A stretch of DNA of 64,000 nt from Micromonospora ureilytica (GCF_015751765.1 NZ_JADOTX010000001.1:6510001-6574000); one strand, 5' to 3'. Shown: positions 9,168 to 16,967, counted from the first letter of the stretch. The notes: generated by a model from the letters alone, not told the origin. Made by a program: numbers and translations.

Positions 9168-9794
9168 TTAGGGCAGCGGGTTGGTGGTGACGCCCTCGCC
9201 GCTGACGGGGTGGCCGCCGGAGATGCTGCCGTCCTTGTCCAGGGTAACTTTGCAGGTGATGCCGTCGCGAGTGCCGATGACGACCCAGCCGTCGCCGCCG
9301 GGACGCGCCTGAGGGCGGCTGTCGGGGTTGGCGGCGATGCTCTTGAACCAGCCCTCGACCTGCTCCTTGGTGGTGCCGGGCGGGAAGCGCGTCTTGCCGG
9401 GCTCGGTGGAGGAGGGCTTGTGGTCGCCATTGCCCTTGCCGTCGCCGTCCCAGATCTTGTCCATCGCCCCGTCGCCCATCTGACCGAAGCGGTCCATGTC
9501 GTACAGGGCGTCGGCGAACTCGGGGTCGTCCCAGGGGTTGGTCCTCTTGGGCGCCTCGGGCTCGGATGGGTCGGCGTCCTTCGGGCGGCCCGCCTGGGCG
9601 CGCTCGATGCCGTGCTGCTGGGCTGGTCCCACGCGCTTGGGCATCATTGCGGGGTTGAACTTGGGACGCTTGGGGCCATCGCCGTCACCGCCGTGCGGTG
9701 GGGTGGGGACTGAGGGGTGCTTGTGGAGGCCCGCCACAGCGAACAGGACCACCAGGGCGGCGGTGGTCCGCAGAGCCGCCATGAGTTGTCGCAT
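9168..9794 (-). CDS. EndoU-like toxin domain protein with signal peptide
   Basis: 208-residue protein. Residues 1-23 are a signal-like segment (LRTTAALVVLFAVAGL), 24-100 a Pro/Lys/Asp-rich linker, and 111-208 resemble bacterial EndoU nucleases through IWDGDGKGNGDHKP, PGKTRFPPG and VIGTRDGITCKVTLDKDG. EndoU enzymes cleave RNA using two His and a third polar residue. His125 fits the second His, but the first expected His is Lys113 and the usual terminal Thr is replaced in ISGGHP. It may therefore be inactive or a divergent subtype. It starts 10 bp after the WXG-bearing gene. Confidence 0.65.
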   Translation of the reverse strand: MRQLMAALRTTAALVVLFAVAGLHKHPSVPTPPHGGDGDGPKRPKFNPAMMPKRVGPAQQHGIERAQAGRPKDADPSEPEAPKRTNPWDDPEFADALYDMDRFGQMGDGAMDKIWDGDGKGNGDHKPSSTEPGKTRFPPGTTKEQVEGWFKSIAANPDSRPQARPGGDGWVVIGTRDGITCKVTLDKDGSISGGHPVSGEGVTTNPLP

Positions 9795-9804
9795 CGTGGG
9801 CCGC

Positions 9805-10530
9805 CTAGACGTCGAGGAGTGCGCGAAGGGCGGAGAGGCTGCTGATCAGGCCCATCAGCCAGCCGAAGATGCGGCCGGTCCAGCGGAGGACGGCCATCGC
9901 GAGCTGGGAGACAACCAGCGGTGTGGCGAAGCCGAGAGAGAAGACCACCTCGGCCAGCCACACCACGACCTTGGCGATGCAGTCGGCGATGAAGGCGCGC
10001 ACCACCTCCCGCACCGTCTGCACCAGGACCCCCGCGCCACGGGTCGCGGCACCCATGCCGGCGGCCGTGCCCGCGAAGATCCCGGCGACGTCGATGTTGA
10101 TGGTCAGCATGTCGCGGTAGGCGTCGGCGGCCGCGCCCTGCCATCCGTCGAGGTCGCCGACCAGCCGCGCCTTGAGGTCCTCGGCGATGGAGAACAACTC
10201 ATTGGCCATGTTGTCCCAGGTCAAGGCGTGCGTCTCGATGGTCTGGGGATCGCCGGCCAGCCAGTCGAGTGCCTGCTTCAGTGGCTCGACCTGCTCGATG
10301 GCCCACTCGATGCCCATCGACAGGAGCGTGCTGAACGGGTCGATGACGATGGACGCCCCGTCGAGAGCGGCGCCCAAGCCCGCGACTGAGCCGTCGATCC
10401 AGCTGCCGGAGTCGATGGCGTCCTTGATGCCCATGTAGTCGTCGGCCAGCGGCAGGCCGGTCCAGCCGTCGCGGTGCGCGGCGCTTGTCGAAGCGATGTC
10501 GGAGGTCGTGGCGACCAGTGGGTTGCTCAT
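9805..10530 (-). CDS. WXG-bearing helical protein, secretion module
   Basis: 241-residue helical protein. Residues about 100-180 resemble a WXG100 hairpin with the WQG turn at 130-132 (LDGWQGAAADAYRD). The C-terminal third (IAKVVVWLAEVVFSLGFATPLVV and following) is hydrophobic and could be membrane-inserting. Start ATG at 10530. It lies between an EspC-like gene and the EndoU-like gene on the same strand with gaps of 19 and 10 bp. It is probably the carrier or translocation partner for the toxin by the type VII route; function is inferred from the motif and neighbours. Confidence 0.7.
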   Translation of the reverse strand: MSNPLVATTSDIASTSAAHRDGWTGLPLADDYMGIKDAIDSGSWIDGSVAGLGAALDGASIVIDPFSTLLSMGIEWAIEQVEPLKQALDWLAGDPQTIETHALTWDNMANELFSIAEDLKARLVGDLDGWQGAAADAYRDMLTINIDVAGIFAGTAAGMGAATRGAGVLVQTVREVVRAFIADCIAKVVVWLAEVVFSLGFATPLVVSQLAMAVLRWTGRIFGWLMGLISSLSALRALLDV

Positions 10531-10549
10531 GAGAGGGCGCCGGGCCGGC

Positions 10550-10864
10550 TCAGGTCGCGGAGTGGAAGGAGTTGAAGCCGTCGGTGTTCGACTCCTCGGC
10601 CCGGTCGTAGGCGTCGGCGTTTTTCTTGATTCCCGCGGCGAGCAGCGCGATGTTCTCGGCGAGCATCCCCACACCCTTGTCCTGGTCCCGGTGGCGTCCC
10701 TCCAGGATGGGCGGTAAGAACTGGCAGAGCTGCCCGTACGCATCATCGGCCTGGAAAATGGTGCCGCTCGCGGCCATGACGGCGGCAAAGCGGTCGTGAA
10801 TGGCCGACATGGCCGTGGCGTGCGCGCGCAGCGCCTCGACGTCGACCTCGAACCCCCCGTGCAT
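10550..10864 (-). CDS. EspC-like type VII secretion target
   Basis: 104-residue helical-hairpin protein. It begins MHGGFEVDVEALRAHA and includes AIHDRFAAVMAA and GVGMLAENIALLAAGIKKNADAY, the pattern of EspC/DUF2580 small ESX-associated substrates. The C-terminal Tyr-Asp-Arg-Ala-Glu may contribute to the YxxxD/E export signal. The ATG at 10864 shares one base with the stop of the YbaB-like gene (TGATG), so translation is coupled. No ESX ATPase is in the window, so secretion would depend on machinery elsewhere. Confidence 0.8.
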   Translation of the reverse strand: MHGGFEVDVEALRAHATAMSAIHDRFAAVMAASGTIFQADDAYGQLCQFLPPILEGRHRDQDKGVGMLAENIALLAAGIKKNADAYDRAEESNTDGFNSFHSAT

Positions 10865-11256
10865 CAGTAACGCCCCTCTTCGTCCTCGGTGTCCGCGGTC
10901 CGGAATCCGGCCAGCAGGGCCCGGCCGGTCGCCGAGTCGGCGCCGACCGTCTCCCGCACGACCTCGGCGGCGGCCTCGGCGAGCTTGACCCGCGCGTTGC
11001 GATAGGCGCCCATGATCGCCTGCTGCGTCTGCTCCAGGCTCACGCGCTGCGCCCGCGCGGAGAGCCGGACGTCGGCCATCGCCCCCGTGGAGTCGACGGT
11101 GACCTCGACGATCCCGTGGGCGTCGCTGGCCGTGACCCGCAGCGCGCCCAAGCCGGCAGCGGCGGCCTGCGTGTCGGCTGCCCGGCGCACGGCGTTGGCC
11201 TGCCATGCCTCGAGGCGTTCGCGCGCATCCTCGGCGTCCAACAGCGGATTGACCAT
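10864..11256 (-). CDS. YbaB/EbfC-family protein
   Basis: 130-residue protein with the YbaB/EbfC core: an N-terminal helix (ARERLEAWQANAVRRAADT), strands HGIVEVTVDSTGAMADVRLS, and a C-terminal helix ending near AGFRT. In actinomycetes such proteins often precede EspC/WXG genes, where their role is unclear; classic members bind DNA. The ATG at 11256 follows GGAGG. It is the first gene of the five-gene minus-strand module. Confidence 0.8.
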   Translation of the reverse strand: MVNPLLDAEDARERLEAWQANAVRRAADTQAAAAGLGALRVTASDAHGIVEVTVDSTGAMADVRLSARAQRVSLEQTQQAIMGAYRNARVKLAEAAAEVVRETVGADSATGRALLAGFRTADTEDEEGRY

Positions 11257-11469
11257 CGCGCCTCCGTCTCCGTTGACGAGCAGGGGATTCAGAGGCGCCA
11301 GTGTAGCTGCGGCCCGCCACACCAGGATTGCCGAGCGAATGCGGCGTGATCCGGTCACTGTGGATCGCGGCAACGTGGGTGCTGACCCTAAGAAAAAGCA
11401 GGTCAGCTGCCGTGTTTGAGCGGCTGACCTGGTGGGCGACGGACGAGTCGACCTGTACGCCGGATTCCG

Positions 11470-11475
11470 TACTGT
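11470..11475 (+). promoter_or_regulatory. -10 box TACTGT before the HAD remnant
   Basis: TACTGT lies 7 nt before the ATG at 11483, the leaderless arrangement, so a promoter may persist although the gene is truncated. Confidence 0.4.
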
Positions 11476-11482
11476 GGCAACC

Positions 11483-11691
11483 ATGCCGAGCGGCCTGCCT
11501 CTCCTCCTGCTGGACGTCGACGGGGTTCTGAACCCGTTCGGGGCTGACCAGTGTCCATCCGGCTACGAGGAGTTCGACTTCTTCCCGGACGAGGAGCCGG
11601 TACGGCTGTGCCGCGCTCACGCGGCTTGGCTTCGGGAGCTGGGTGACCGGTTCGAGATAGCCTGGGCAACCGGGTGGGGTGCCGAGGCGAA
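11483..11691 (+). pseudogene. Truncated HAD-like hydrolase
   Basis: The first 70 residues match the start of an actinobacterial HAD-like protein: LLLLDVDGVLNPFG carries the nucleophile DxD, followed by RLCRAHAAWLRELGDRF and WATGWGAEAN. After that the frame continues to 12076 as meaningless Arg/Ser/Pro-rich sequence antiparallel in quality to the next gene, so the remaining HAD fold and later motifs are gone. The break coincides with the ribosome site of the DUF6928 gene, suggesting a deletion that fused the two. Loss of motifs II-IV predicts an inactive product. Confidence 0.65.
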
Positions 11692-11700
11692 TGGAGGGAC

Positions 11701-12462
11701 GTGGGCGCGAAGACAGCCCTGCTGGCATTCGCCGATGGAGATTTGCGTCCCGCGTTGTATGGGGCGACGCGCTCGGAGCTATCCGAGACCGAAACGCTGG
11801 TACGTCAGATCCATCCGGGCCGCGTCGTGGAGCCCTTCGACGAGAGCACGTTGTTCAACGACGTCTACCCGCCAGATGACATCACGTACGCCACGAAGCT
11901 GGCCGGGGCCGAGCTGTACTGCGACCGGCGGCTGGCGCTCGACCGTCCGTCCGAGCTGCCGGAGCACCTGCGCGAAGCGGGAGCGGGCAGGCGGATCATC
12001 ATGCACGGGATGCACTCGGTCGTGGACTGGCTCAGCTTCGCCGTCTGGGAAGACGGCTCGCTCATCAGATCGCTGAGCCTGTCGCCCGACGGCGGTATCC
12101 GGGAGTACATCGGCAAGCCGTACGACTTCGAGCTGCCCTACTGGGCAGGCGAGCATCCTGTTGAGCCTGTACCGGGCTGGGCCGATCAAGCGCCGTACCC
12201 ACTGCCGTTCCATCCCCTCGCGCTGGGCGAGCAAGCATTGCGCGCGCTGTTCGGCTTCGTCGTCGAGGGGCATGCCGAGTCGGACGACATCGACGCCGAG
12301 GCTTTTCACCTGCACGGCTTCCGCGTGACCGACCCGTCCGGCGAGGAACAGGCCGCGCGTGAAGCCGCATACGCGCAGGCACGACGGGCCATGGGTGCGC
12401 CGCGGAGGTTCCGGTTGGGACCGGACGGGGCGATGCACGAGGTCAGCCTCGAAAGCTCCTGA
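11701..12462 (+). CDS. DUF6928-type protein
   Basis: 253-residue protein of an actinobacterial family of unknown function, recognised from memory by GAKTALLAFADGDLRP at the start, PPDDITYATKLAGAEL, RIIMHGMHSVVDWLSFAVWE and PYWAGEHPVEP. The GTG at 11701, just after GGAGGG, gives the conserved N-terminus; earlier in-frame starts lie within the HAD remnant. No membrane helix or signal peptide is visible. It may be transcribed from the promoter of the truncated HAD gene. Confidence 0.75.
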   Translation: MGAKTALLAFADGDLRPALYGATRSELSETETLVRQIHPGRVVEPFDESTLFNDVYPPDDITYATKLAGAELYCDRRLALDRPSELPEHLREAGAGRRIIMHGMHSVVDWLSFAVWEDGSLIRSLSLSPDGGIREYIGKPYDFELPYWAGEHPVEPVPGWADQAPYPLPFHPLALGEQALRALFGFVVEGHAESDDIDAEAFHLHGFRVTDPSGEEQAAREAAYAQARRAMGAPRRFRLGPDGAMHEVSLESS

Positions 12463-12488
12463 TTCGCCGTCCCTCGGTCGGCGGAGTG

Positions 12489-12866
12489 TCACGCAGGCCG
12501 TGATACCGGACTGCACGTGTCTGGTCCCACCTGGTGCTTGACGCATCCGTCCCAGCTGATGTTGACCGGACGGTGGACCGGCCCGGTGTACTCGGTGAGG
12601 GTGAACCGGCGCTGGTCGTCGGCGGCGTGGACGGTGACGTCGAAGGTGCTTCCGTCTTCGAAGCGCAGCGTGAAGACGGGGTCGAGGTCGCAGAGGAACG
12701 CGAAGCCGTCGCGTTCTTCGTCGATTTCGCCGACCAGGCGGCCGTGGGCTTCCCAGCCGGCGTCGCTGGCAGTGATCACGGCGGTCACCTCGGCGCTGCC
12801 GAACAGTGTGGACGAGTTGGCCCACCAGTCCAGCCAGCAGCGGACCTCGAAACGATCCATGGCCAT
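12489..12866 (-). CDS. Hypothetical protein
   Basis: 125-residue soluble protein, not recognised. The composition is acidic with many aromatics (CWLDWWANS, FAFLCDLDPVFTLRFEDGS), predicted mostly beta. The ATG at 12866 follows GAAGAGG closely; a GTG one codon upstream is also possible. The size and setting among other small orphans would fit an immunity-like or defence-related protein, but nothing shows this. Confidence 0.6.
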   Translation of the reverse strand: MAMDRFEVRCWLDWWANSSTLFGSAEVTAVITASDAGWEAHGRLVGEIDEERDGFAFLCDLDPVFTLRFEDGSTFDVTVHAADDQRRFTLTEYTGPVHRPVNISWDGCVKHQVGPDTCSPVSRPA

Positions 12867-12920
12867 CACCTCTTCGAAGATCAGACTCGGGCCGGACGAC
12901 AGTCGGTCCTGCGTGGGTCG

Positions 12921-13232
12921 GTGAGTTTTACTGTTGCGGTGCGCACTCGTCTCGTTCTCTGCGCCACCTTGCTGCTGGCGGGTGTGGCGACGGCAGGTGG
13001 CGGACTCATGGTCGCCTTGGGATCCATCGAGCAGCCAGGACCCTTCAACGAGGCGATACTGGGTGCGGTGGGCATGGGAATGATCGGCGCGGGTTTCCGC
13101 CGTTGGAGGAAGGCGATCACTACCCGCACTTCCTCAGCCGTCGTCGCCACTTTGCGGAGTACATCCGTGACCGCCGTGGACCCGTTGCAGGTCTCCGCAC
13201 CCGAAGCTCCGGGTTGGCTGCGGCGCCAGTGA
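12921..13232 (+). CDS. Small membrane protein
   Basis: 103-residue hypothetical protein starting at GTG 12921. Two hydrophobic segments, LVLCATLLLAGVATAGGGLMV and AILGAVGMGMIGAG, are separated by a short loop, followed by a basic RRWRKA and a polar tail. It diverges from the 12489-12866 gene by about 55 bp. No homologous family is recognised; codon positions are GC-rich at the third base, supporting coding. Confidence 0.5.
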   Translation: MSFTVAVRTRLVLCATLLLAGVATAGGGLMVALGSIEQPGPFNEAILGAVGMGMIGAGFRRWRKAITTRTSSAVVATLRSTSVTAVDPLQVSAPEAPGWLRRQ

Positions 13233-13278
13233 CAGACACGCCCGCCAGTGGGTGTTCGGCGGTCAGCCGGGTCCACCC

Positions 13279-13645
13279 TCACCCGTGGTCGTCGAAGCGC
13301 AGGAGCGCCCACGGTAACGCCGTACGCCATCCGGGCAGTTCGAAGGCCCACGCCGTGAGCACGGAACTCCTCCGAGGGCAGGCTTTCCAGAGTGGGTTCC
13401 ACCGCCGGGTCGGATAGCGGGAACGGGGCCTCCGGCACAATCCCGTACCGCTGTTCGTACTCGGTCGCCGCGCCCTGGGCCCCCGAATCACGGGCGATCA
13501 GCACGTCCGCGAGCGACGCCGCCGCCATGAAGACCCCGTCCGAGCCGCGGAGCTGGACGTGGCGCAGCGCCCACCGGTCGGTGCCCAGTTCGTCGTAGTT
13601 CCAGCGGTCGTCATCTGGCCAGTACCAACGGACGTAGGTGGGCAT
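13279..13645 (-). pseudogene. Small hypothetical protein, probably frameshifted
   Basis: The frame from ATG 13645 reads a convincing protein start (MPTYVRWYWPDDDRWNYDEL, then ASLADVLIARDSGAQ and YEQRYGIVPEAPFPL). After residue about 93 it runs on without a stop to 12881 through unlikely sequence. In the next frame the same place continues as TAWAFELPGWRTALPWALLR and stops at 13279, which looks like a natural ending. A one-base indel near 13365 would join the two. Either a real frameshift or a sequencing error is possible. Function is unknown. Confidence 0.5.
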
Positions 13646-13751
13646 GTGGCTAGTGTTGCGCGTCGTCAGTTCCCGAGCTGACCGGGAAGCGGAGCGTGTG
13701 GTGGAGGCTTCGTTCCCGCTGCGGATCGCGAGATCAGTCCAGGTTCGGCCG

Positions 13752-14300
13752 TCACCGGCTCGGCTTGCGTTTTTCCCCGGCCCTTGCGTTCGCGAACTGT
13801 CGTCGGCGCTGGTCTCGTTGCTGCCGCTGCCAGTCGTGTCGCTGGCGGTCGCGTCGGCGCTGGTAGCCACGGGCGATGACGGCCAGCGCCATCCACCCGG
13901 ACAGGACCAGGCCGGCCGCCCCGACCACCCCTTGCAGCCGGCCCCGATGCCCGCTGAGGATGTCGAAATCGGTGACGAAGTCCCCAGGATCGTTGGGGTT
14001 GACCCAGATTCGCACCGCGCTGCCGGCCGGCAGACAGACCTCCCAACAGCCAACCTCGGCCTGACGCTGAGCGCCGGCGAACTCGTAGCGCAGGTGCATC
14101 GTGTTCCGCCGCTTGTGCACGAGCTCATCGACGACTGCCTGGGCTGGCACGCCATCGACCCGCAGTCGACGTCCCCAAGCATCGTTGTCCTGGGAGGTCT
14201 TGAACGGCAGCCACATCATGACCAACCCGACCGCGAGGCCGAATGCGTAGACGGGGTAGCGGACGCGCCACCAGCTCCGCAAGATCTGCACGGTGGTCAT
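13752..14300 (-). CDS. DUF3592-like membrane protein
   Basis: 182-residue protein with two transmembrane helices, VYAFGLAVGLVMMWLPF near the N-terminus and VVGAAGLVLSGWMALAVIA at about 125-145. Between them is an extracytoplasmic beta domain that includes AVRIWVNPNDPGDF, a hallmark of DUF3592 proteins. The C-terminus is very basic (YQRRRDRQRHDWQRQQRDQ). The ATG at 14300 lies 40 bp from the divergent methyltransferase start. Function is unknown. Confidence 0.7.
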   Translation of the reverse strand: MTTVQILRSWWRVRYPVYAFGLAVGLVMMWLPFKTSQDNDAWGRRLRVDGVPAQAVVDELVHKRRNTMHLRYEFAGAQRQAEVGCWEVCLPAGSAVRIWVNPNDPGDFVTDFDILSGHRGRLQGVVGAAGLVLSGWMALAVIARGYQRRRDRQRHDWQRQQRDQRRRQFANARAGEKRKPSR

Positions 14301-14328
14301 GGTCGCAGTCGATGTCGACAAACGGCGG

Positions 14329-14334
14329 TACGTT
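14329..14334 (+). promoter_or_regulatory. -10 box TACGTT of leaderless methyltransferase gene
   Basis: TACGTT lies 6 nt before the ATG at 14341 with no ribosome site between, which fits a leaderless start. Confidence 0.45.
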
Positions 14335-14340
14335 GACTGC

Positions 14341-15111
14341 ATGACGGAACAGCTGCTCCGATCGTCGTTCGGCGCGGCGGCGACCGCGTACGCCGAGCAC
14401 CGCCCGGACTACGCGCAGGCCGCGGTGCGGTGGGCGCTGGAGCCCGCGCCCGGCCTGCGCGTGCTCGACCTGGGCGCCGGCACCGGCAAGCTGTCCGCGA
14501 CGCTGGTGGCGGTGGGCGCGGACGTCGTGGCGGTCGAGCCTGACCCGGCGATGCTCACCGAGCTACGCCGTGCGCTGCCTGGGGTCCGTGCCCTGCCCGG
14601 TAGCGCGGAGTCGATCCCGCTGCCGGATGCTTCCGTCGACGCCGTGCTGGCTGGCAACGCCCTGCACTGGTTCGACATGGCCGTCGCCGGGGCGGAAATC
14701 GCCCGGGTCCTCGCCCCCGGTGGCGTCCTGGCCGGTCTGTGGAACATCATGGACGACCGGATCGACTGGGTCGCCGGGCTCGAACGGGTCAGCGGGAGTG
14801 CGGCCATCGGCCCACGTGACACGTTGGGCAGTTGGCGCGCGGCGACGGCGGGGATGCTCGTTCCGAGCACCGGCCTGATCGCCCGGTTCAGGTCGGCGGA
14901 GCAGGTCGAGTTCCCGCACGGTCAGCGTCGTACCGCCGACTCGCTCGTCGCGACGCTCGCCACGCGGGCCGGGATGCTGGTCATGCCGGACGAGGAGCGA
15001 GCGGCCACGCTCGGTCGGGTCCGCGCCTTCCTCGGGAGCCGACCCGAAACCGCCCACGGCGAATTCACGCTGCCGATGCTGACCGGCGTGCTGCGCGCCC
15101 GGCGACGCTGA
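14341..15111 (+). CDS. Class I SAM-dependent methyltransferase
   Basis: 256-residue methyltransferase. The SAM-binding glycine loop VLDLGAGTG is at 41-49, the acidic residue after strand 2 is in VAVEPD, and the post-II motif is LPDASVDAVLAGNALHWFD. The C-terminal half resembles UbiE/Methyltransf_11 proteins. The substrate is not predictable. It is a single gene divergent from the DUF3592-like gene. Confidence 0.88.
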   Translation: MTEQLLRSSFGAAATAYAEHRPDYAQAAVRWALEPAPGLRVLDLGAGTGKLSATLVAVGADVVAVEPDPAMLTELRRALPGVRALPGSAESIPLPDASVDAVLAGNALHWFDMAVAGAEIARVLAPGGVLAGLWNIMDDRIDWVAGLERVSGSAAIGPRDTLGSWRAATAGMLVPSTGLIARFRSAEQVEFPHGQRRTADSLVATLATRAGMLVMPDEERAATLGRVRAFLGSRPETAHGEFTLPMLTGVLRARRR

Positions 15112-15151
15112 CGGCCGGCGACCTGGCGAACCGACATCGGGGCGGGACAGG

Positions 15152-15958
15152 TCAGGGACGGGCCGCTTTCTCGCCGTGGACGGTCACGTACTCCGCGGCG
15201 AGCCAGGGCCCGAGGTCGTCGATGAGTTCGCGTAGCACGGCCGGGTCCGGCGAGGGCGTGCGGCCGATAACGGCAGCGCTACGCATCTGCTCCGCGCGTT
15301 CCGGATAGTGGAGCCCGAACGCCTCGGCGGACTGGGTGAGGTCGCTCGTCCAGCCTCCCCACCGCGGCATGACCAGCGTGAACCCCGTCCTGACGATGCG
15401 CCGCGCGACGACCCGGCTGAGGGCCTTCCGTTGCTGGTCGGTGTTCGCTTCGGCGGCCTGACGGCGCCACCCGGGAAGCGCAAGGGACAGGTCGCCGTTC
15501 GTCTCGCGGGCGAGCAGGGGAGTGGGCCGATAGCGGGGGAGTTGGTCGGCGAGGTCGTCGCCCAGCAGGGGAGTGCACAGGCAGGCGACGAAGAAGCCAA
15601 GGTCGTGCCGCTCAAGCTCGCTGAGCAGCGTACGTGCACTGAACAGCAGGATGCCCACGCCGTCGATCTGCGGAAAGGACCGGTCGAGGTCGTGCTCGAT
15701 CCTGGTGGCGGCCGCCCGGTCGGCCTCGGTTGGTTCGGTGCGCAGGGCGAGAAGCAGGTCGAGGTCGGAGACGCCGAGGATGGCGGTGCCGCGCGGGATG
15801 CTGCCGTAGATGTAGGCGCTGTGCAGCCGACCACAGTCGAACGATTCGGCTATCCGAGCGCGGGCCGCGTCGACTACACCGGCGAAGGCGGCCGGGACCC
15901 GGCTCAGTGCACCCTCGCGCGCAATCCATCCCTCGACGTCCAGTCCTGCTCCGGCCAT
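15152..15958 (-). CDS. Nucleotidyltransferase-fold protein
   Basis: 268-residue protein with a polymerase-beta-type nucleotidyltransferase core: the GS motif in YGSIPRGTA (51-59) and the metal-binding DLD at 65-67. The domain after it is helical, with PRWGGWTSDLTQSAEAFGLHY. Similar proteins include aminoglycoside nucleotidyltransferases and toxin-antitoxin-like MNT proteins. No HEPN partner is adjacent. Start ATG 15958. Substrate is unknown. Confidence 0.78.
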   Translation of the reverse strand: MAGAGLDVEGWIAREGALSRVPAAFAGVVDAARARIAESFDCGRLHSAYIYGSIPRGTAILGVSDLDLLLALRTEPTEADRAAATRIEHDLDRSFPQIDGVGILLFSARTLLSELERHDLGFFVACLCTPLLGDDLADQLPRYRPTPLLARETNGDLSLALPGWRRQAAEANTDQQRKALSRVVARRIVRTGFTLVMPRWGGWTSDLTQSAEAFGLHYPERAEQMRSAAVIGRTPSPDPAVLRELIDDLGPWLAAEYVTVHGEKAARP

Positions 15959-16018
15959 GGCGACACTCTGCCGGAACTGGCGAGGACGCTCAGCCCCCGC
16001 CCGGGCGACCTTGGAGTC

Positions 16019-16393
16019 CTACTGCTCGGCCCAGGCGCCCAGCTCGTTGCCGCTGGGGTCGGTGAAGTGGAACCGCCGGCCACCGGGGAACTCGTACGGC
16101 CCGTTCACCACCTGGCCGCCGGCTTCCTTCACGGCCTGCACGGATCGGTCCAGGTCGCTGGAGTAGAGCAGCACGAGTGGGCCGCCCGCCCGGACCTCCC
16201 TGTCCAGACGGAGACCACCCACCTCGGGCGCGGAGTCGCCGTGTGGGCTGCGGATGCCTGCGTACTCCGGCCCGTAGTCGTTGAACTGCCAACCGAACGC
16301 GTCCGTGTAGAAGCGCTTGGCCACGGCGAGGTCGGTCACCGTGAGCTCGACGTAGTCGATGGCGTGGTGTTGGTGCGTCGACGGCTCAGACAT
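16019..16393 (-). CDS. VOC-family (glyoxalase/bleomycin resistance-like) protein
   Basis: 124-residue single-domain VOC protein. It opens with HHAIDYVELTVTDLAVAKRFY and ends with GRRFHFTDPSGNELGAWAEQ, giving the His and Glu metal-ligand positions. The ATG at 16393 was preferred; an ATG three codons upstream (16402) is in frame. It diverges from the SRPBCC-ArsR operon, and the two 15-bp dyads between them could control both directions. Substrate is unknown. Confidence 0.85.
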   Translation of the reverse strand: MSEPSTHQHHAIDYVELTVTDLAVAKRFYTDAFGWQFNDYGPEYAGIRSPHGDSAPEVGGLRLDREVRAGGPLVLLYSSDLDRSVQAVKEAGGQVVNGPYEFPGGRRFHFTDPSGNELGAWAEQ

Positions 16394-16434
16394 GCCCGGC
16401 ATTGTGCACCCGGGGTACGACGGAACCGCGATGT

Positions 16435-16449
16435 GCAACGAAAGGTTGC
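16435..16449. promoter_or_regulatory. Operator dyad 1 (likely ArsR site)
   Basis: GCAACGAAAGGTTGC, a 15-bp near-perfect dyad. It is repeated with one change at 16480-16494; the two copies are 45 bp apart in the VOC/SRPBCC intergenic region. Confidence 0.6.
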
Positions 16450-16479
16450 GCGATGGGCGTGAGTTGTCGTAGGTTCAGT

Positions 16480-16494
16480 GCAACCAAAGGTTGC
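16480..16494. promoter_or_regulatory. Operator dyad 2 (likely ArsR site)
   Basis: GCAACCAAAGGTTGC, with perfect 6-bp arms around AAA, ending 14 bp before the SRPBCC start at 16509. A further half site GGTTG follows at 16499. Confidence 0.65.
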
Positions 16495-16508
16495 GAAAGG
16501 TTGTGAGC

Positions 16509-16967
16509 ATGGAACAGGGAACGATCGAACGCGACATTCACGTCAACGCGTCCCCCGAGGTCGTCTTCGAGGTGGTCAGCCAGCCCGAGCACATGCGGGA
16601 GTGGTGGCCCGACGACGCGCGGTTCGAGTCGATCGCCGGAGCGCCCGGCGAGCTGGTGTGGCGCGACGGTGACACCGGCGAGACGAAGACCGTCGCGCTC
16701 GCCGTCGTCGAGGTCGACCCGCCGAAGCGGTTCTCCTTCCGGTGGTGCTTCACGGAGCCGGACCGGAGTGGGCAGGCGCTGCTCGTCACCTTCGACCTGG
16801 TGCCCAGTGGCGTGGGGACCCTGATCCGGATGACCGAGACCGGCTTCCGCGAGCTGGGTTGGGAGGTCGCCGTCCTGGAAGAGCAGTACCGCGACCACGA
16901 GAACGGTTGGGACCACTACATGCCCCGGCTGGGCGCGTACGTTGCGCGGCTGGTCGCGACCCCGTGA
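16509..16967 (+). CDS. SRPBCC (AHSA1-type) domain protein
   Basis: 152-residue START-like fold protein. IERDIHVNASPEVVFEVVSQPEHMREWWPDDA is the typical AHSA1 opening, and WCFTEPDRSGQALLVTFDL forms the central sheet. It is the first gene of a three-gene plus-strand operon with an ArsR regulator and a second SRPBCC protein. The ATG at 16509 follows the dyads directly. Such proteins often bind hydrophobic ligands; the ligand is not known. Confidence 0.85.
   Translation: MEQGTIERDIHVNASPEVVFEVVSQPEHMREWWPDDARFESIAGAPGELVWRDGDTGETKTVALAVVEVDPPKRFSFRWCFTEPDRSGQALLVTFDLVPSGVGTLIRMTETGFRELGWEVAVLEEQYRDHENGWDHYMPRLGAYVARLVATP

Noticed and set aside
12881..14182. 433-codon minus-strand frame spanning several genes
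   Set aside because: Only the part after 13645 looks like protein; the rest overlaps better-supported genes, so a frameshifted small gene is preferred.
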